Origin: an uncultured Bacteroidales bacterium
GTDB taxonomy: Bacteria > Bacteroidota > Bacteroidia > Bacteroidales > Bacteroidaceae
Reading direction: 5' to 3'
Length of the DNA: 64,000 bases
Assembly (NCBI GenBank): GCA_902789725.1
Contig: CADAPC010000001.1
Span: 94,004 to 158,003 of the forward strand
Both the position numbers and the translations under genes were made by a program. Numbering within the stretch: position 1 is the first letter of the stretch; each line of letters begins with the position of its first letter. The notes under the pieces were generated by a model, which was given only the letters and a program-made list of their open reading frames with translations, was not told the DNA's origin and made no database searches. Positions 9,325-18,182 of this stretch are shown in pieces.

Positions 9325-10144
9325 AAAGTACGAATTTTTCTATTGCAATAGCTATGCCGTCGGCTTCATTACTCTCTGTGACGAAGTCGGCGGCTTCTTT
9401 CACCACCTGCTGTGCATTGTCCATCGCCACGCCAAGACCTGCAAAGCGAATCATTCCCACATCGTTAAAACCGTCGCCAAATGCCATCAGCTCTTCGCGT
9501 TGCAACCTCAGATGGTTGAGTAGCACGGCCAGCCCTTTGGCTTTCTCGATGCCTTGGGGCACAACCTCAAGGAAGAAGGGCTCGCTGCGGAAGGCTTCGG
9601 CCTTTCCGTTCAGCATGGGCACCATTTCCAATTCGAGCTGGTGCAAAGGTTCTGGGTCACCAACAATCATGCATTTGGAAATAGGGTAAGTGATTTCTGC
9701 CTGAAAATCTTTCACTTCCTGCACAGGCATCTTGTTTCGCATCGAAGTGAACTGCACGTAGGCATTTTCAACTGTTTTTTTACCTTCAGCCACGATGTGG
9801 TCGCCCACATAAGTCAGGATGCTGAAACCATGCTTGCGTGTGCAATCGCACAGATAGGGTAGCACTGCCTCATCTAACTGTTTGGCATAAATCTCCTCCT
9901 TCGTGTCCCATTGGCAGATGTCGCCTCCGTTGTAACTCACCACGAATCCTCCGAACTTTCCCAATTGCAGGGTCTCCGCATGGGGGGCAATACCATAGGC
10001 GGGTCGGCCAGAGCAGATGCACACCTTCACTCCGCGCTCTTGCACCCTCATGAGCGCATCCAATGTGCGTGGCGAAATGTGTTGGTCGCTCCTCACTAAT
10101 GTGCCATCAATGTCAATGGCTATGAGCTTGTATTGATTTCTCAT
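9323..10144 (-). CDS. HAD-superfamily Cof-type phosphatase, 273 aa
   Basis: The start is placed at the ATG at 10144 (MRNQYKLIAIDIDGT): the frame runs further upstream, but a -7 promoter box at 10176-10183 lies inside that extension. HAD motif I is D11-I-D13-G-T; motif IV is GDGFNDVGM near residue 220. A large cap domain lies between them, as in type IIB Cof/YidA phosphatases that dephosphorylate sugar phosphates and similar metabolites in the cytosol. Substrate cannot be told from sequence. Confidence 0.9.
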   Translation of the reverse strand: MRNQYKLIAIDIDGTLVRSDQHISPRTLDALMRVQERGVKVCICSGRPAYGIAPHAETLQLGKFGGFVVSYNGGDICQWDTKEEIYAKQLDEAVLPYLCDCTRKHGFSILTYVGDHIVAEGKKTVENAYVQFTSMRNKMPVQEVKDFQAEITYPISKCMIVGDPEPLHQLELEMVPMLNGKAEAFRSEPFFLEVVPQGIEKAKGLAVLLNHLRLQREELMAFGDGFNDVGMIRFAGLGVAMDNAQQVVKEAADFVTESNEADGIAIAIEKFVL

Positions 10145-10175
10145 TCTTCTTTTGCTGTTGCGTTTGTTTTTGCTG

Positions 10176-10183
10176 CAAAGGTA
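10176..10183 (-). promoter_or_regulatory. -7 box upstream of the HAD phosphatase gene
   Basis: The minus strand reads TACCTTTG (TAnnTTTG), 31 bases upstream of the chosen start. It rules out longer versions of the protein. Confidence 0.55.
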
Positions 10184-10236
10184 CGATATTTTCTTGAACA
10201 AACCATCTGATGGAGGAAAGAATTTACGGAGGGGGT

Positions 10237-10269
10237 ACCTCGCTATTACCTCGCTATTACCTCGCATCG
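10237..10269. repeat. 11-bp tandem repeat, ACCTCGC family
   Basis: Two exact copies of ACCTCGCTATT (10237-10247, 10248-10258) are followed by a partial third (ACCTCGCAT). Related units in inverse orientation occur at 48824-48860. Confidence 0.75.
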
Positions 10270-10380
10270 GAATTATAGAGAGAAAAAGCGAGACAATATA
10301 GGGGGGAAAAGTGTGTATGGGAGGCACCAACCCTGTTGAAAATGCTTTTTTCTGTTCAATATCTAAAGAACTTGGTGGTT

Positions 10381-10414
10381 TTCTTGTTTTTGTGCTTGTT
10401 TAGTCGTACCTTTG
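10381..10414 (+). promoter_or_regulatory. Promoter of the small secreted protein gene
   Basis: TTG at 10384-10386 (-33) and TACCTTTG at 10407-10414 (-7) are separated by 20 bases, a near-ideal Bacteroidetes sigma-ABfr promoter. Confidence 0.75.
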
Positions 10415-10435
10415 CCCCGTAAATTGAAAGGCAGT

Positions 10436-10849
10436 ATGTTTATGCGAAAAGTAATTTTATCAGCCATGCTGGCCGCAGTAGCCATGGTCGCTTCGGCTCA
10501 GGAACAGTTCCAAGGCATGTTTGAGTGCGAGGCACTGAAGGCGACGATGGTGATTAACCTGACAGAGAAGAACATCACGCTCAAGGACTTTGAGGGTGAG
10601 GACACTTACGGTTATGTGAAGGGCAACCTGAATGGTACGTGGGTGATTCTGAAAGTGAAAAAGGTGGAGGAGAAGAAGGCTTTGGTGCGCATGGTGAGCG
10701 ACATTGGTTATGATGCTCAGGATGTAGAACTTCGTTTGACAGATGAAGGACACATTGAGCTGAAACTCTCGGGCGACCAGGTGATGAAGACCACCGAGAA
10801 AGGTAAGTATGTGAAGATGCCGAAAGTGGCCGTCTTCAAGAAAAAATGA
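10436..10849 (+). CDS. Small secreted protein of unknown function, 137 aa
   Basis: An upstream in-frame start at 10412 would lie inside the promoter -7 box, so the real start is ATG 10436 or 10442. The N-terminus (MRKVILSAMLAAVAMVASAQ) is a signal peptide cleaved after ASAQ. The mature part is about 115 residues, Lys/Glu-rich and beta-predicted, with alternating patterns (WVILKVKKVEEKKALVRMV, HIELKLSGDQVMK) suggestive of a small beta-barrel or lipocalin/DUF-type fold. No known motif was recognised. It is probably periplasmic. The UvrD gene begins 37 bases downstream on the same strand. Confidence 0.8.
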   Translation: MFMRKVILSAMLAAVAMVASAQEQFQGMFECEALKATMVINLTEKNITLKDFEGEDTYGYVKGNLNGTWVILKVKKVEEKKALVRMVSDIGYDAQDVELRLTDEGHIELKLSGDQVMKTTEKGKYVKMPKVAVFKKK

Positions 10850-10886
10850 AATGGGCGAAAGCGCATGAAACAGACATATTGAAGTT

Positions 10887-13250
10887 TTGGGAAATTACTT
10901 AGATACATTTAACCCACCCCAGCGAGCTGCGGTGGAGTATTGCGATGGACCTTCGTTGGTCATCGCTGGAGCAGGGTCGGGAAAGACCCGTGTACTCACA
11001 TATAAGATTGCTTACCTGATGGAGCATGGCTACCAACCGTGGTCCATTTTGGCTTTGACTTTTACCAACAAAGCCGCAGGAGAAATGAAGGAGCGCATTG
11101 CGAAAATTGTGGGGAAGGACTATGCCAAGATGCTTTGGATGGGCACCTTCCACAGTATTTTTCTTCGCATTCTGCGCAAGGAGCATGAGTTGATTGGCTT
11201 TCCCCCTAATTTTACCATTTATGATGCGGCTGACAGCAAGAGTTTGGTGAAGGCTATCATCAAAGAACTCGACCTCAGCGATAAAAATTACAAGCCAGGC
11301 ACAGTGCTTGGTGTCATCAGTAATGCGAAAAACCAGTTGGTGACGGCCGAACAATATGCAGCCAATCCATCCAACCGACAGAGCGATGCGAGGCAGAACA
11401 TGCCCGCCATCTCGCAAATTTTTGTCCGTTACAGCAACCGTTGCAAGCAGAGCGGGGCGATGGACTTCGATGACATTCTGCTCTACACCTTTCTGCTTTT
11501 CGAACAGCACCCCGACGTGTTGGCGAAATGGGAGCAGCGATTCCGCTATGTGTTGGTGGACGAATATCAAGACACCAACTTTGCACAACATCGCATTGTG
11601 TGGCAACTGACGCATCTGCATCAGCATGTGTGTGTGGTGGGCGATGATGCACAAAGCATCTATAGCTTTCGTGGAGCAAATATTGATAATATTCTTACTT
11701 TCAAGAAGATATATAACAATGTGCAAATGTTTAAGCTGGAGCAGAACTATCGCTCCACACAGAACATTGTTGAGGCTGCCAACAGCCTGATTAAAAAGAA
11801 CCAATGGCAAATCCAGAAAGAGGTATTTTCTGAAAATGACAGGGGAGAGAAGTTGCATTTGCTCGACACACATTCTGATATAGAAGAAGCTAAGGTGGTG
11901 GTGAATAATATTCGTGCCATCAAGCGCAAGGAGGGGTGCGATTATTCCGACTTTGCCATTCTTTACCGCACCAATGCACAGAGCCGTGTGTTTGAAGACA
12001 CGCTACGCAAAGAGGCCTTACCCTATCGCATCTATGGAGGATTATCTTTCTATCAGCGCAAGGAAATAAAAGATGTCATCGCCTATTTCCGTTTGGCCGT
12101 CAATCCTAATGATGAAGAGGCTTTCAAGCGAATCATCAATTATCCTGCACGAGGAATAGGAGCTACTACCATCAATAAGATAGTGGCGGCTGCCAACCAG
12201 CATGGGGTTAGTCTTTGGACCGTAATAGGACAGGCTGACGCATACGGATTGGGAGTCAATAAAGGCACGCTGGCGAAAATCGAAAGTTTCCGCCAACTCA
12301 TCATGCAGTTTATGGAGAATGCACAGACCCTTCCGGCCAATCAAGTGGGCACCATGATTGTAAAGCAGAGCGGCATTATGGCTGACATCTATCAAGATGC
12401 CACACCAGAAAATCTGTCTCGCCAAGAGAATGTGGAGGAACTGATCAACGGCATGGAGGACTTTTGCGAAATGCGTGTGGAAGAGGGCAATGAAAATATT
12501 TCTCTGAGCGATTACCTTTCTGAAGTTTCTCTGTTGAGTGATGTCGATACCGACAAAGGAGGCGATGAACATAAAATCACCCTGATGACAATTCACTCGT
12601 CCAAAGGGCTGGAGTTTGGCACCGTCTTTGTGGTGGGCATGGAAGAAGGGCTCTTCCCAAGCGAAATGGTGTCAGGTAGCCCAAGAGCGATGGAGGAAGA
12701 GCGTCGTCTGTGCTACGTTGCTATCACGCGAGCCAAAACCCACTGCTTTCTTTCTTATGCACAATGCCGTTTCCGCTTCGGACAGATGGAGTTTTCGGCT
12801 CCCAGCCGTTTCCTGAGCGACATCGCCTCGCAGTATCTCGACCGCAATCGCACTCTTCTCATGTCGAGCCGTAGCTTGGAAGACGATGTGGAACTCCCTT
12901 GGCAGAGAAAAAGCCGCATTGCATCTCCCAACACCTCCAACTTTTTCAAAGGTTATGAAGAGAAAGAAAAGGCTCGTCCTTTCCGTCCTTCCTCTGTAAC
13001 CCCTTCTCACCCTTCAATCCCTTCCTCTGTAGCTCCTTCTCGTCCTTCAACACCTTCCACTTCCGTTCACTCCTCCACCTCATCTTCCACTCTTACAGTT
13101 GGCACCCACATTGTTCACAACCGCTTCGGGCGTGGTGAAGTGCTCCGATTGGACGGTACAGGCGACAACACCAAGGCCACTGTACAATTTGAAAATGTAG
13201 GCACTAAGCAATTACTGCTGAAATTCGCCAAGTTCGAGGTGATAGACTAA
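10887..13250 (+). CDS. uvrD: UvrD/PcrA-type ATP-dependent 3'-5' DNA helicase
   Basis: This 787-aa SF1A helicase has the Q motif (FNPPQRAAV, 8-16), Walker A AGAGSGKT (27-34), Walker B DEYQDTN (225-231), motif III GDDAQSIYSFRGA (252-264), motif IV EQNYRST, motif V TIHSSKGLEF and motif VI EERRLCYVAITRAK. A Ser/Pro linker near residues 695-735 leads to a Tudor-like C-terminal domain (HNRFGRGEVLRLDG...VQFENVG). It acts in nucleotide-excision and mismatch repair and in clearing proteins from DNA. No in-frame ATG lies upstream, so TTG at 10887 is the likely start. The linker contains a 33-bp tandem duplication. Confidence 0.95.
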   Translation: MGNYLDTFNPPQRAAVEYCDGPSLVIAGAGSGKTRVLTYKIAYLMEHGYQPWSILALTFTNKAAGEMKERIAKIVGKDYAKMLWMGTFHSIFLRILRKEHELIGFPPNFTIYDAADSKSLVKAIIKELDLSDKNYKPGTVLGVISNAKNQLVTAEQYAANPSNRQSDARQNMPAISQIFVRYSNRCKQSGAMDFDDILLYTFLLFEQHPDVLAKWEQRFRYVLVDEYQDTNFAQHRIVWQLTHLHQHVCVVGDDAQSIYSFRGANIDNILTFKKIYNNVQMFKLEQNYRSTQNIVEAANSLIKKNQWQIQKEVFSENDRGEKLHLLDTHSDIEEAKVVVNNIRAIKRKEGCDYSDFAILYRTNAQSRVFEDTLRKEALPYRIYGGLSFYQRKEIKDVIAYFRLAVNPNDEEAFKRIINYPARGIGATTINKIVAAANQHGVSLWTVIGQADAYGLGVNKGTLAKIESFRQLIMQFMENAQTLPANQVGTMIVKQSGIMADIYQDATPENLSRQENVEELINGMEDFCEMRVEEGNENISLSDYLSEVSLLSDVDTDKGGDEHKITLMTIHSSKGLEFGTVFVVGMEEGLFPSEMVSGSPRAMEEERRLCYVAITRAKTHCFLSYAQCRFRFGQMEFSAPSRFLSDIASQYLDRNRTLLMSSRSLEDDVELPWQRKSRIASPNTSNFFKGYEEKEKARPFRPSSVTPSHPSIPSSVAPSRPSTPSTSVHSSTSSSTLTVGTHIVHNRFGRGEVLRLDGTGDNTKATVQFENVGTKQLLLKFAKFEVID
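12987..13052 (+). repeat. In-frame 33-bp tandem repeat in the uvrD linker
   Basis: Two imperfect 33-base copies starting at 12987 and 13020 (each beginning CCTTCCTCTGTA) encode PSSVTPSHPSI and PSSVAPSRPST. Confidence 0.8.
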
Positions 13251-13265
13251 CATGATACAGCGAAA

Positions 13266-14432
13266 ATGACACTACTTGAAAAGAATATTGATAAGATACC
13301 CTCTCCCTGCTATGTGATGGAAGAGGCTTTGCTGAGGAGGAACTTAGAGCTGATTCGCAGCGTGGCACAGCGTGCCGATGTGGAAATCATCCTTGCCTTC
13401 AAAGCCTTTGCCTTGTGGAAGAGTTTTCCCATTTTCCGTGAATACATCACCCACACAACGGCTTCGTCGCTCTTCGAGGCTCGCTTGGCAAAGGAAGAGT
13501 TTGGCAGCAAGGCTCACACGTATTCTCCTGCTTACACAGAAGAAGAGTTTGAAGAGATTCTGAATTGCTCAAGCCACATCACCTTCAACTCCCTTACGCA
13601 ATACGAGCGTTTTGCGTCCAGAGTGCAGGAGAGAGCATCGGTTGGGTTGCGAGTCAATCCGGAATATAGTGAAATAGAAACGGAGTTGTATAATCCATGT
13701 GCGCCAGGTTCGCGTTTCGGCATTTTGAATAGAGACTTGCCGTCTGCTTTGCCTACCGACATTGAAGGGTTTCACATTCATTGCCATTGCGAGTCGGGAA
13801 GTGATGTCTTCGCGCGTACATTACTGCATATTGAGGAAAAGTTTTCAGCGTGGTTTGATCAGCTGAAGTGGATTAACTTTGGTGGAGGACATCTGATGAC
13901 ACGCAAGGATTATGACGTGGAGCTGCTTGTCAACACGTTGCAGGATTTCCATCACCGCTATCCGCATCTGAAAGTTATTCTTGAGCCAGGCAGTGCTTTC
14001 GCTTGGCAGACAGGGCCGTTAGTGGCCAAGGTGGTTGATATTGTGGAGAACTATGGGGTGAAGACGGCTATCGTCAATGCCAGTTTCACATGCCACATGC
14101 CCGACTGTTTGGAGATGCCATATAAACCAGCCATCCGACATGCTGAAACGCTGGAAGAAGATGATATTCAAACGGCGAAAACCGTTCCGAACACTTATCG
14201 CATTGGTGGAAATTCTTGTCTCTCGGGCGACTTCTTGGGTCTTTGGCAGTTTGACCGCGAACTACAGATTGGGGAGACCCTCATCTTTGAGGACATGATC
14301 CACTACACTACTGTCAAAACGACGATGTTCAACGGCATCGCTCATCCCTCCATCGGCATGCTGCACGAGGATGGTACCTTCGAACTGTTCCGTCGTTTCA
14401 ATTATGAGGACTATCGTGACCGTATGTGTTAA
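13266..14432 (+). CDS. nspC: Carboxynorspermidine/carboxyspermidine decarboxylase
   Basis: This 388-aa fold-III (alanine-racemase-like) PLP enzyme has the Schiff-base lysine K46 in ILAFKAFAL, the HIHCHCESG segment near 170, the phosphate-binding FGGGH motif near 205 and the CLSGDFLG active-site motif near 320. It decarboxylates carboxyspermidine or carboxynorspermidine in the alternative polyamine route common in gut Bacteroidetes. The partner dehydrogenase (CASDH) is not in the window. It starts 15 bases after uvrD and is probably cotranscribed with it. A bidirectional terminator follows. Confidence 0.93.
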   Translation: MTLLEKNIDKIPSPCYVMEEALLRRNLELIRSVAQRADVEIILAFKAFALWKSFPIFREYITHTTASSLFEARLAKEEFGSKAHTYSPAYTEEEFEEILNCSSHITFNSLTQYERFASRVQERASVGLRVNPEYSEIETELYNPCAPGSRFGILNRDLPSALPTDIEGFHIHCHCESGSDVFARTLLHIEEKFSAWFDQLKWINFGGGHLMTRKDYDVELLVNTLQDFHHRYPHLKVILEPGSAFAWQTGPLVAKVVDIVENYGVKTAIVNASFTCHMPDCLEMPYKPAIRHAETLEEDDIQTAKTVPNTYRIGGNSCLSGDFLGLWQFDRELQIGETLIFEDMIHYTTVKTTMFNGIAHPSIGMLHEDGTFELFRRFNYEDYRDRMC

Positions 14433-14475
14433 ACAACTGCGATAGTTCAATCTTTTATTCAGCAAAGAACATATA

Positions 14476-14510
14476 AAAGCCCTCGGCACGCAATTGGTGG
14501 CGAGGGCTTT
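14476..14510. terminator. Bidirectional terminator between nspC and the beta-barrel gene
   Basis: Ten-base perfect arms AAAGCCCTCG (14476-14485) and CGAGGGCTTT (14501-14510) with a 15-base loop lie between converging genes. Both outer edges carry short T-runs in the respective direction. Confidence 0.75.
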
Positions 14511-14531
14511 ATGTATGCTGACGTTTTGTTG

Positions 14532-17510
14532 TTATCGACCACCGCCACCGCCGCCGAAGCCTCCGCCTCCACCGAATCCACCACGGCCACCTCCACCGTT
14601 GCCTCCACGGCCTCCACGTCCACCTTCGCCTCCACGACCTCCACGGCCTCCTTCGCCACCTTCAGGCACTTCGTTCATGAAGTTGCGCATTTCTCGCAGA
14701 TCGCGTCGTGCCTGACGGTTGCCCCACAGGTTGAAGCGCCAAATGAAGTGTGCCATCACATAACTGTAGATGCTGTTGGTTTCCCGGTCGGAACGAGAGT
14801 AGGCCGTAATGTTGCGGCTGATGTTGCTGCGCTGGTGCAGAATGTCGTAAGCTTGCAGCGAAATGGTTGCTTGCTTCTTGTATAGGAATCGGTAGCTGAT
14901 TTGTGCGTTCCAGATGAGTTCGTTGGTGTTCATGTTGGCTGAAGAATAACCGCGGCGTGAACTCATGTTGATGTCGGTGGAGAAACCGAAGCCGTTCTCA
15001 AAGTTGCCGGTAGAAGAGAGGCCGTAGTTGAAGTTGTAGGTGCTTTGGTTGCTGGCCTCCACCAATTGGCTGTGTGTTTTCGACCAGTTGATTCGGCCGT
15101 TGGCACGCACATCGATGTTGTTCAGACGGAGAGTAATGCTCATGGTTTCGCCCAGGCTTGTCTGCTTCACGTTGTTTTTGAGCGTTTCACGGTTCTGGTA
15201 GATGTAGCTCACGCGGTTGTTGAAGCTTGCTGTGGTATTGGTGTTGAGGGTGAGTTTCTCCCAACCCAGCGGCGTGTTGAACCCCACGTTGCCACTCATG
15301 CTCCAGTTGCCGTTGATGTTCTCCGGACGAGTACGCTGCCCACCTGTCTCGCTGTTATATTCTGTGCGGTTGGCAATGCTGTTTTGAGTGGTGTTGTAGG
15401 AAAATCGTCCGAAGATGGAGCGGCGAGTGGCCTCGAAGTAGTTGTTGTAGTCAAGGCTCATGTTGTGTGTGAACGATGGTTTCAGGTCGGGGTTACCCTC
15501 GCGGATGTTGAGCGGGTTGCTGTTATCAGTCAGGTTGAAGAGGTCGGTCATGTCTGGCTGGCTGCTATTGCCACGATAGGTGAGTCGCAGCGTGTGCTGC
15601 CTGGTGAATCGAAGTCGAGCATTCAGTGTAGGCGACACACGTGCAATGTTTCGGCTGGCAATGGTGTCAAGACCCTGATACTGATACACCATCTTCTGGT
15701 TTTGCGCTTCTACACGTATACCTGCGCTGATGTTGAGCAGCTGGGTGACGTAGCGAAGCGAGAAGTCGATGTTGTGTGTCTTGTTGATGTTGTCGGTATA
15801 GCGAGAGAGGGAGTCACTGAGGAACTCAAAATAATTGGGTGCCAGCATGCCGTATTGCCCGTAGTCTTCCCAAAGAATCTGCCCGATGGAATCCACTTTT
15901 GCAAAGTCGTAGGTTTGTCCATCACTGTGGCGTTTGGAGTAGTTGTAGTTGTAGTTCAGCTGGGCAAAGAGGTTGCGCATAATGGGTTCGGAGTAAGAAA
16001 AACCAACGCTGTAGTTCTTGTTGTCCGACGGGTTGTTGCGGTGGCGGTAAGTTAAGTCGGTGGAGTCGTTGCGCTGATGATAGATGACGTTCGACCAGTT
16101 GTAGCTCTTGTTTTTGTTGTCGCTGATGCTACCGTTCATGCGAAGGCTAATGTTGCGCCCGTTGCTGCCAGTCACTGCACTGGGGCCGAACCATGGACCT
16201 CCACCCAATCGGCGGTTAAGCATCAGGCTTCCGCTCACATTGTAGTTGTCGCCATCGCTCCAGTTGCTGGAGGCATTTTCGTTAATCTTAATGCTGTTGC
16301 TAATTTGGTCCATCTGATCAAGAGGGTCGGTTATACGATTGGTGTAGGGATCGTCGTTGAAAGTGGCTGAGGAATTGCCCGATGAACTTTTGGAGCTACC
16401 AGTGGAGAAGCGAGGCTGGAAGAGCAGGGTGGTGAGCGAGTCGAGTTTCCATTCAATCTTGAAGTCACCGTTCCAGCTGTTGTTACGATTTCGGTTTGAG
16501 TTGCGGCTATTGCTGTAGGATGCGTTGGTGCTGATGAAGTTCTGGCTGCTGCTCCATGAGTGAGAGTCACTTTTGTTGTAGTTCACGCGGATGTTTCCTC
16601 CAAATTCAAAGTTCTTGACGGCAAAGACCAATCGGCCACCTACCTGCCTGTTGGTGGAGTTGCCGTTGTTGCCAGTTTTGTTTTGATTACCAATCACGTT
16701 TCCTTGTATTTTTTCAGAGAAGCGGTTAATCATCAATCTGCCCGAATAGAGATTCTCGGTACCATAGCCAGCATCGATGTTTCCAAACCAGCCCTGTTGG
16801 AAGTTTTTCTTGATGGTCAGGTCAATGACGGTTTCTTCCTCGCCATCGTCAATGCCAGTAATGCGGCTGAAGTCCGACTGTTTGTCATAGGTTTTCACCT
16901 TGTCAACAATTTCGGCAGGCAGGTTCTTCATGGACATGTTGCGGTCATTGCCAAAAAACTCTTTTCCTCCCACTAGAATTTTGTTGACCGTCTTTCCGTT
17001 CACCTTCACCACGCCATCCTCTACGGTCACACCAGGGAGTTTCTTGATGAGCTCCTCCAGCACACTACCTTCCGGCACTTTGAAGGCATCGGCATTGAAA
17101 ATGAGCGTATCTTCCTTCACCTCCACTTCCTTCATGGTGCCTGTCACAACGGCCTGATTCAACAGTATAGTATTGGGAATGAGCAAAATGGTGCCAATGG
17201 CCTGATTGCCTTTGTTTGCTTTTTTGTTGACGGTGATGGGGCGGAAAAAGTTGTGGTAGCCCACGTATGAAATCTTCATGATGTAGTTGCCGTCCTTCAC
17301 GTTTTTGATGCTGAAGGTACCGTCTTTTGATGTCGATGTTCCTGTAATCATGCGAGCCGTGTCGGGGCTCATCACCATCACGGTGGTTGCAATCAGTTCT
17401 TCACCATTCTCGCTGTCAATCACTTTCCCCTTTAGTGTGGTTTGCGCATGCGTGGCGACCGATGTAAGCACTAATGTTGCAAATAGGATAACCTTTTTTA
17501 ATAAATTCAT
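14532..17510 (-). CDS. Outer-membrane beta-barrel protein with C-terminal RGG/Gly tail, 992 aa
   Basis: A signal peptide (cleaved after VATHAQ) is followed by a carboxypeptidase-regulatory-like beta-sandwich (about 24-110: LKGKVIDSENGEEL...GNYIMKISYVGYHNF) and a plug-like domain (VEVKEDTLIFNADAFKVPEGS, KLPGVTVEDGVVKVNGKTV). An Asn/Ser/Tyr-rich barrel of alternating strands runs from about 230 to 945. This is the Bacteroidetes OMP_b-brl_3/TonB-receptor-like architecture; no SusD partner is adjacent. The last ~42 residues are a Gly/Arg repeat (GGRGGRGGEGG type) ending in GGGGGGR. Function is unknown; transport or adhesion are possible. Confidence 0.85.
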   Translation of the reverse strand: MNLLKKVILFATLVLTSVATHAQTTLKGKVIDSENGEELIATTVMVMSPDTARMITGTSTSKDGTFSIKNVKDGNYIMKISYVGYHNFFRPITVNKKANKGNQAIGTILLIPNTILLNQAVVTGTMKEVEVKEDTLIFNADAFKVPEGSVLEELIKKLPGVTVEDGVVKVNGKTVNKILVGGKEFFGNDRNMSMKNLPAEIVDKVKTYDKQSDFSRITGIDDGEEETVIDLTIKKNFQQGWFGNIDAGYGTENLYSGRLMINRFSEKIQGNVIGNQNKTGNNGNSTNRQVGGRLVFAVKNFEFGGNIRVNYNKSDSHSWSSSQNFISTNASYSNSRNSNRNRNNSWNGDFKIEWKLDSLTTLLFQPRFSTGSSKSSSGNSSATFNDDPYTNRITDPLDQMDQISNSIKINENASSNWSDGDNYNVSGSLMLNRRLGGGPWFGPSAVTGSNGRNISLRMNGSISDNKNKSYNWSNVIYHQRNDSTDLTYRHRNNPSDNKNYSVGFSYSEPIMRNLFAQLNYNYNYSKRHSDGQTYDFAKVDSIGQILWEDYGQYGMLAPNYFEFLSDSLSRYTDNINKTHNIDFSLRYVTQLLNISAGIRVEAQNQKMVYQYQGLDTIASRNIARVSPTLNARLRFTRQHTLRLTYRGNSSQPDMTDLFNLTDNSNPLNIREGNPDLKPSFTHNMSLDYNNYFEATRRSIFGRFSYNTTQNSIANRTEYNSETGGQRTRPENINGNWSMSGNVGFNTPLGWEKLTLNTNTTASFNNRVSYIYQNRETLKNNVKQTSLGETMSITLRLNNIDVRANGRINWSKTHSQLVEASNQSTYNFNYGLSSTGNFENGFGFSTDINMSSRRGYSSANMNTNELIWNAQISYRFLYKKQATISLQAYDILHQRSNISRNITAYSRSDRETNSIYSYVMAHFIWRFNLWGNRQARRDLREMRNFMNEVPEGGEGGRGGRGGEGGRGGRGGNGGGGRGGFGGGGGFGGGGGGR
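14535..14660 (-). repeat. GC-rich Gly/Arg codon repeat tract
   Basis: About 125 bases of near-repeating GGN/CGN codons on the minus strand encode the Gly-rich tail of the beta-barrel protein. Such a tract is prone to slippage. Confidence 0.75.
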
Positions 17511-17541
17511 GTTAGCTAATTGTTGAGTTTCGGTTGGTAAG

Positions 17542-17562
17542 ACCTTTTGTTGTTCAAAAGGT
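17542..17562. repeat. Inverted repeat upstream of the beta-barrel gene
   Basis: Perfect 8-base arms ACCTTTTG (17542-17549) and CAAAAGGT (17555-17562) with a 5-base loop lie 32 bases before the beta-barrel start. There is no T-run, so it may be an operator or leader hairpin. Confidence 0.45.
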
Positions 17563-17614
17563 TTAATTGTTTAGCCAGAATTTAATGAAAAGTTTCCCTA
17601 TTCACCCTTGTGTG

Positions 17615-18109
17615 TCAAGCATCGGCAAAGATTTTGCCATCGTCTAGTGTGACCTTCAGCATGGTGTATTGGCTGTGAAAATCGGTTTGCAGACGGTGCA
17701 GATAGCGGCGGCATTCCCAATGACACATGGGTAGGTCGTGTAGCAGGTAGTTTCCGCACGTTTCAGGTGTGGTTGCTGGCACTTCGTGTTGGGTGAGAAT
17801 CCACTCTAAGCACTGGATGGTGAGGGTGCGCATGTCCTCAGGTGTATAGGAGCCTTTCATGACGATGTACATGCCTGTGAGACAACCCATTGGGCCGACA
17901 TACACGACATCGCCCTTTACGTTGGAGTTGCGGAACCAAGTGGCCATGAGGTGCTCCATGCTATGCATGGCAGCAGGGGCAACGGCGGGCTCCTGATTGG
18001 GTTCTGTAATGCGAAGGTCGAAGGTGGTGAAGCCTTTGTCTTGGCGAGACACATAGATGCCTGGCTTCAGGTGGGTGTGGTCGATTGTGAAACTTTGTAT
18101 GACTTCCAT
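17615..18109 (-). CDS. luxS: S-ribosylhomocysteine lyase
   Basis: This 164-aa cytosolic metalloenzyme splits S-ribosylhomocysteine to homocysteine and DPD, the AI-2 precursor, in the activated methyl cycle. The metal-binding and catalytic residues are all present: H49-SM-E52-H53, C76 in GPMGCLTGMY and C118 in ETCGNYLL. Length is normal for LuxS. It is flanked on the same strand by a pectin lyase gene 73 bases upstream and the beta-barrel gene about 100 bases downstream. No Pfs (MTA/SAH nucleosidase) gene is adjacent. Confidence 0.95.
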   Translation of the reverse strand: MEVIQSFTIDHTHLKPGIYVSRQDKGFTTFDLRITEPNQEPAVAPAAMHSMEHLMATWFRNSNVKGDVVYVGPMGCLTGMYIVMKGSYTPEDMRTLTIQCLEWILTQHEVPATTPETCGNYLLHDLPMCHWECRRYLHRLQTDFHSQYTMLKVTLDDGKIFADA

Positions 18110-18182
18110 TTTTGATAAGTGCTTTTAGTTTTTCTCCTTGAAGAGTTTTTTCTTTTTATTCTTGCAAAGTATTTTTTTCTGA

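Noticed and set aside
14535..14660. Possible CRISPR or satellite in the GC-rich repeat
   Set aside because: Units are 3-9 bases and in frame with Gly/Arg codons; no spacers.
15045..16055. Open frame of 336 codons opposite the beta-barrel gene
   Set aside because: Val/Ala-rich low-information product, antisense to a clear outer-membrane protein.
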